Below are positions 63,290 through 64,000 of a stretch of 64,000 nucleotides of DNA, in pieces (the first letter of the stretch is position 1; each line of letters opens with the position of its first letter). The stretch comes from Burkholderiales bacterium. GTDB taxonomy: Bacteria; Pseudomonadota; Gammaproteobacteria; Burkholderiales; UBA6910. Both the position numbers and the translations under genes were made by a program. The stretch lies in the NCBI GenBank assembly GCA_026005015.1, contig BPKG01000004.1:62001-126000 (forward strand), read 5' to 3'. The notes beneath the pieces are model-generated. The model saw only the letters and a program-made list of their open reading frames with translations. It made no database searches and had not been told where the DNA came from.

Positions 63290-64000
63290 TCAGGCCCGGG
63301 GTTCGTGCTGCACCACCGCCAGCTCGGCCAGCAGGGCGGCCTGGGCGCTGTAGGGGGCCCGGCGCCGCCGCCGGCGCAGGTAGGCGCCGTCGGCGGTCAT
63401 GTCCCACGCCTGCACGTTGTCCTTGAGGTAGGGCTTGAGCCCCTCGGAGATCACCCGACGCTTGAGCTTGGGATCGAGCAGGGGAAAGCAGACCTCGATG
63501 CGGCGGAAAAAGTTGCGCTCCATCCAGTCGGCGCTCGACAGGTACACGTCCCGCGCCCCGTCGTTGTGGAAGTAGAAGATGCGGTCGTGCTCCAGGAGGC
63601 GGCCGATGACGGAGCGCACCCGGATGTTGTGGGAAAGCCCCTTGATGCCCGGGCGCAGGGCGCAGACGCCGCGCACGATGAGGTCGACCTTGACGCCGGC
63701 GTTGGAGGCTTCGTACAGGGCCTGGATCACCGCCGGCTCCAGCAGCGCGTTCATCTTGGCGATGACGCGGGCCCGCTTGCCGGCCCGGGCGTGCTCCGTC
63801 TCTCTGCGGATCGCCGCCAGCACGTTGTGGTGCAGGGTGAAGGGAGACTGCCACAGGTGCCTGAGCCTTCCCGCCCGGCCCAGCCCGGTGAGCTGCATGA
63901 ACACGTCGTTCACGTCGGCGCCGATCTCCTCGTTGCAGGTGAACAGCCCGAAGTCGGTGTAGAGGCGGGCGGTGCGGGCGTGGTAGTTGCCGGTGCTCAA
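63290..64000 (-). CDS. ppk1: polyphosphate kinase 1, C-terminal part (cut by the window edge)
   Basis: The last 236 residues of PPK1, which makes polyphosphate from ATP. TGNYHARTARLYTDFGLFT, the catalytic region GRLLEHDRIFYFHNDGARD and VYLSSADWMERNFFRRIEV are characteristic. The 5' part lies beyond position 64000. It is the first gene in the window of the ppk1-CYTH/CHAD-sixA string, opposite phoU-ppx. Confidence 0.94.
   Translation of the reverse strand: MSTGNYHARTARLYTDFGLFTCNEEIGADVNDVFMQLTGLGRAGRLRHLWQSPFTLHHNVLAAIRRETEHARAGKRARVIAKMNALLEPAVIQALYEASNAGVKVDLIVRGVCALRPGIKGLSHNIRVRSVIGRLLEHDRIFYFHNDGARDVYLSSADWMERNFFRRIEVCFPLLDPKLKRRVISEGLKPYLKDNVQAWDMTADGAYLRRRRRRAPYSAQAALLAELAVVQHEPRA

Overview
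The window looks like chromosomal DNA of a high-GC (about two thirds G+C by eye) Gram-negative betaproteobacterium that oxidises reduced sulfur. Support comes from the lipid A genes, the slt / NDUFA9-like / cca order, the FolM-type pteridine reductase beside a MidA-family methyltransferase, a phasin, and the sulfur genes soxCD and aprM-aprB-aprA. No rRNA, tRNA, CRISPR array or complete insertion sequence was seen. Many genes before 46.5 kb carry single-base frameshifts in otherwise intact, often essential proteins, with a very dense cluster at 5.77-8.86 kb; sequencing error is the likeliest cause, so these genes are annotated as whole genes with frameshifts.

Layout. 0-5 kb (minus): lpxL2-gnnA-gnnB-lpxA-lpxL1, a lipid A cluster including the two enzymes that make UDP-GlcNAc3N, with a MITE-like element at the lpxA start. 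5-8.9 kb (plus): metK, then an SAH riboswitch with a terminator, ahcY and a metF-like gene (methyl cycle). 8.9-12 kb: a regulatory region, then soxC-soxD-pterin carbinolamine dehydratase and a strong terminator. 12-17.4 kb: an MFS transporter, an NtrB/NtrC-like pair, and a sigma-54 operon of a PanB-like enzyme and a cNMP-domain protein. 17.7-22.7 kb: aprM-aprB-aprA-TSUP exporter and a GcvT-like protein. 22.7-34.4 kb (minus): the most unusual region. A Rieske monooxygenase (alpha, beta, reductase, and a Rieske ferredoxin fused to a cNMP domain) is followed by a NrtABCD/TauABC-like importer with two different permeases (one fused to a cNMP domain) and two different ATPases, then a small membrane protein and folD; a class V aminotransferase lies just upstream. 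34.5-46.5 kb: pteridine reductase, MidA, a PhnDCEE-type transporter, malate synthase, CBS protein, TSUP permease, manC, rmlD, diheme cytochrome. 46.5-64 kb: GGDEF-EAL protein, alcohol dehydrogenase, phasin, GST, cca with a 127-bp tandem repeat at its start, slt, ilvA, rpiA, and a polyphosphate module (phoU, ppx, sixA, CYTH-CHAD, ppk1).

Working together. The best candidate for an undescribed system is a sigma-54 regulon spanning 9-34 kb. The palindrome GTTTC-N5-GAAAC lies 77-87 bp upstream of sigma-54-type promoters for the PanB-like/cNMP operon (15.9 kb) and for the Rieske/ABC operon (32.8 kb), and also lies upstream of soxC (9.4 kb). The NtrC-like activator encoded at 14.4 kb is the obvious regulator. 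Three related cNMP domains, all with the motif GE(V/I)FGWAA, occur in this regulon: free, fused to a Rieske ferredoxin, and fused to an ABC permease. My inference is import and oxygenolytic cleavage of a small sulfonate-like compound, with sulfite passed to SoxCD/Apr and a C1 unit to folate (FolD, GcvT-like, PanB-like). The substrate is not proven by the sequence.
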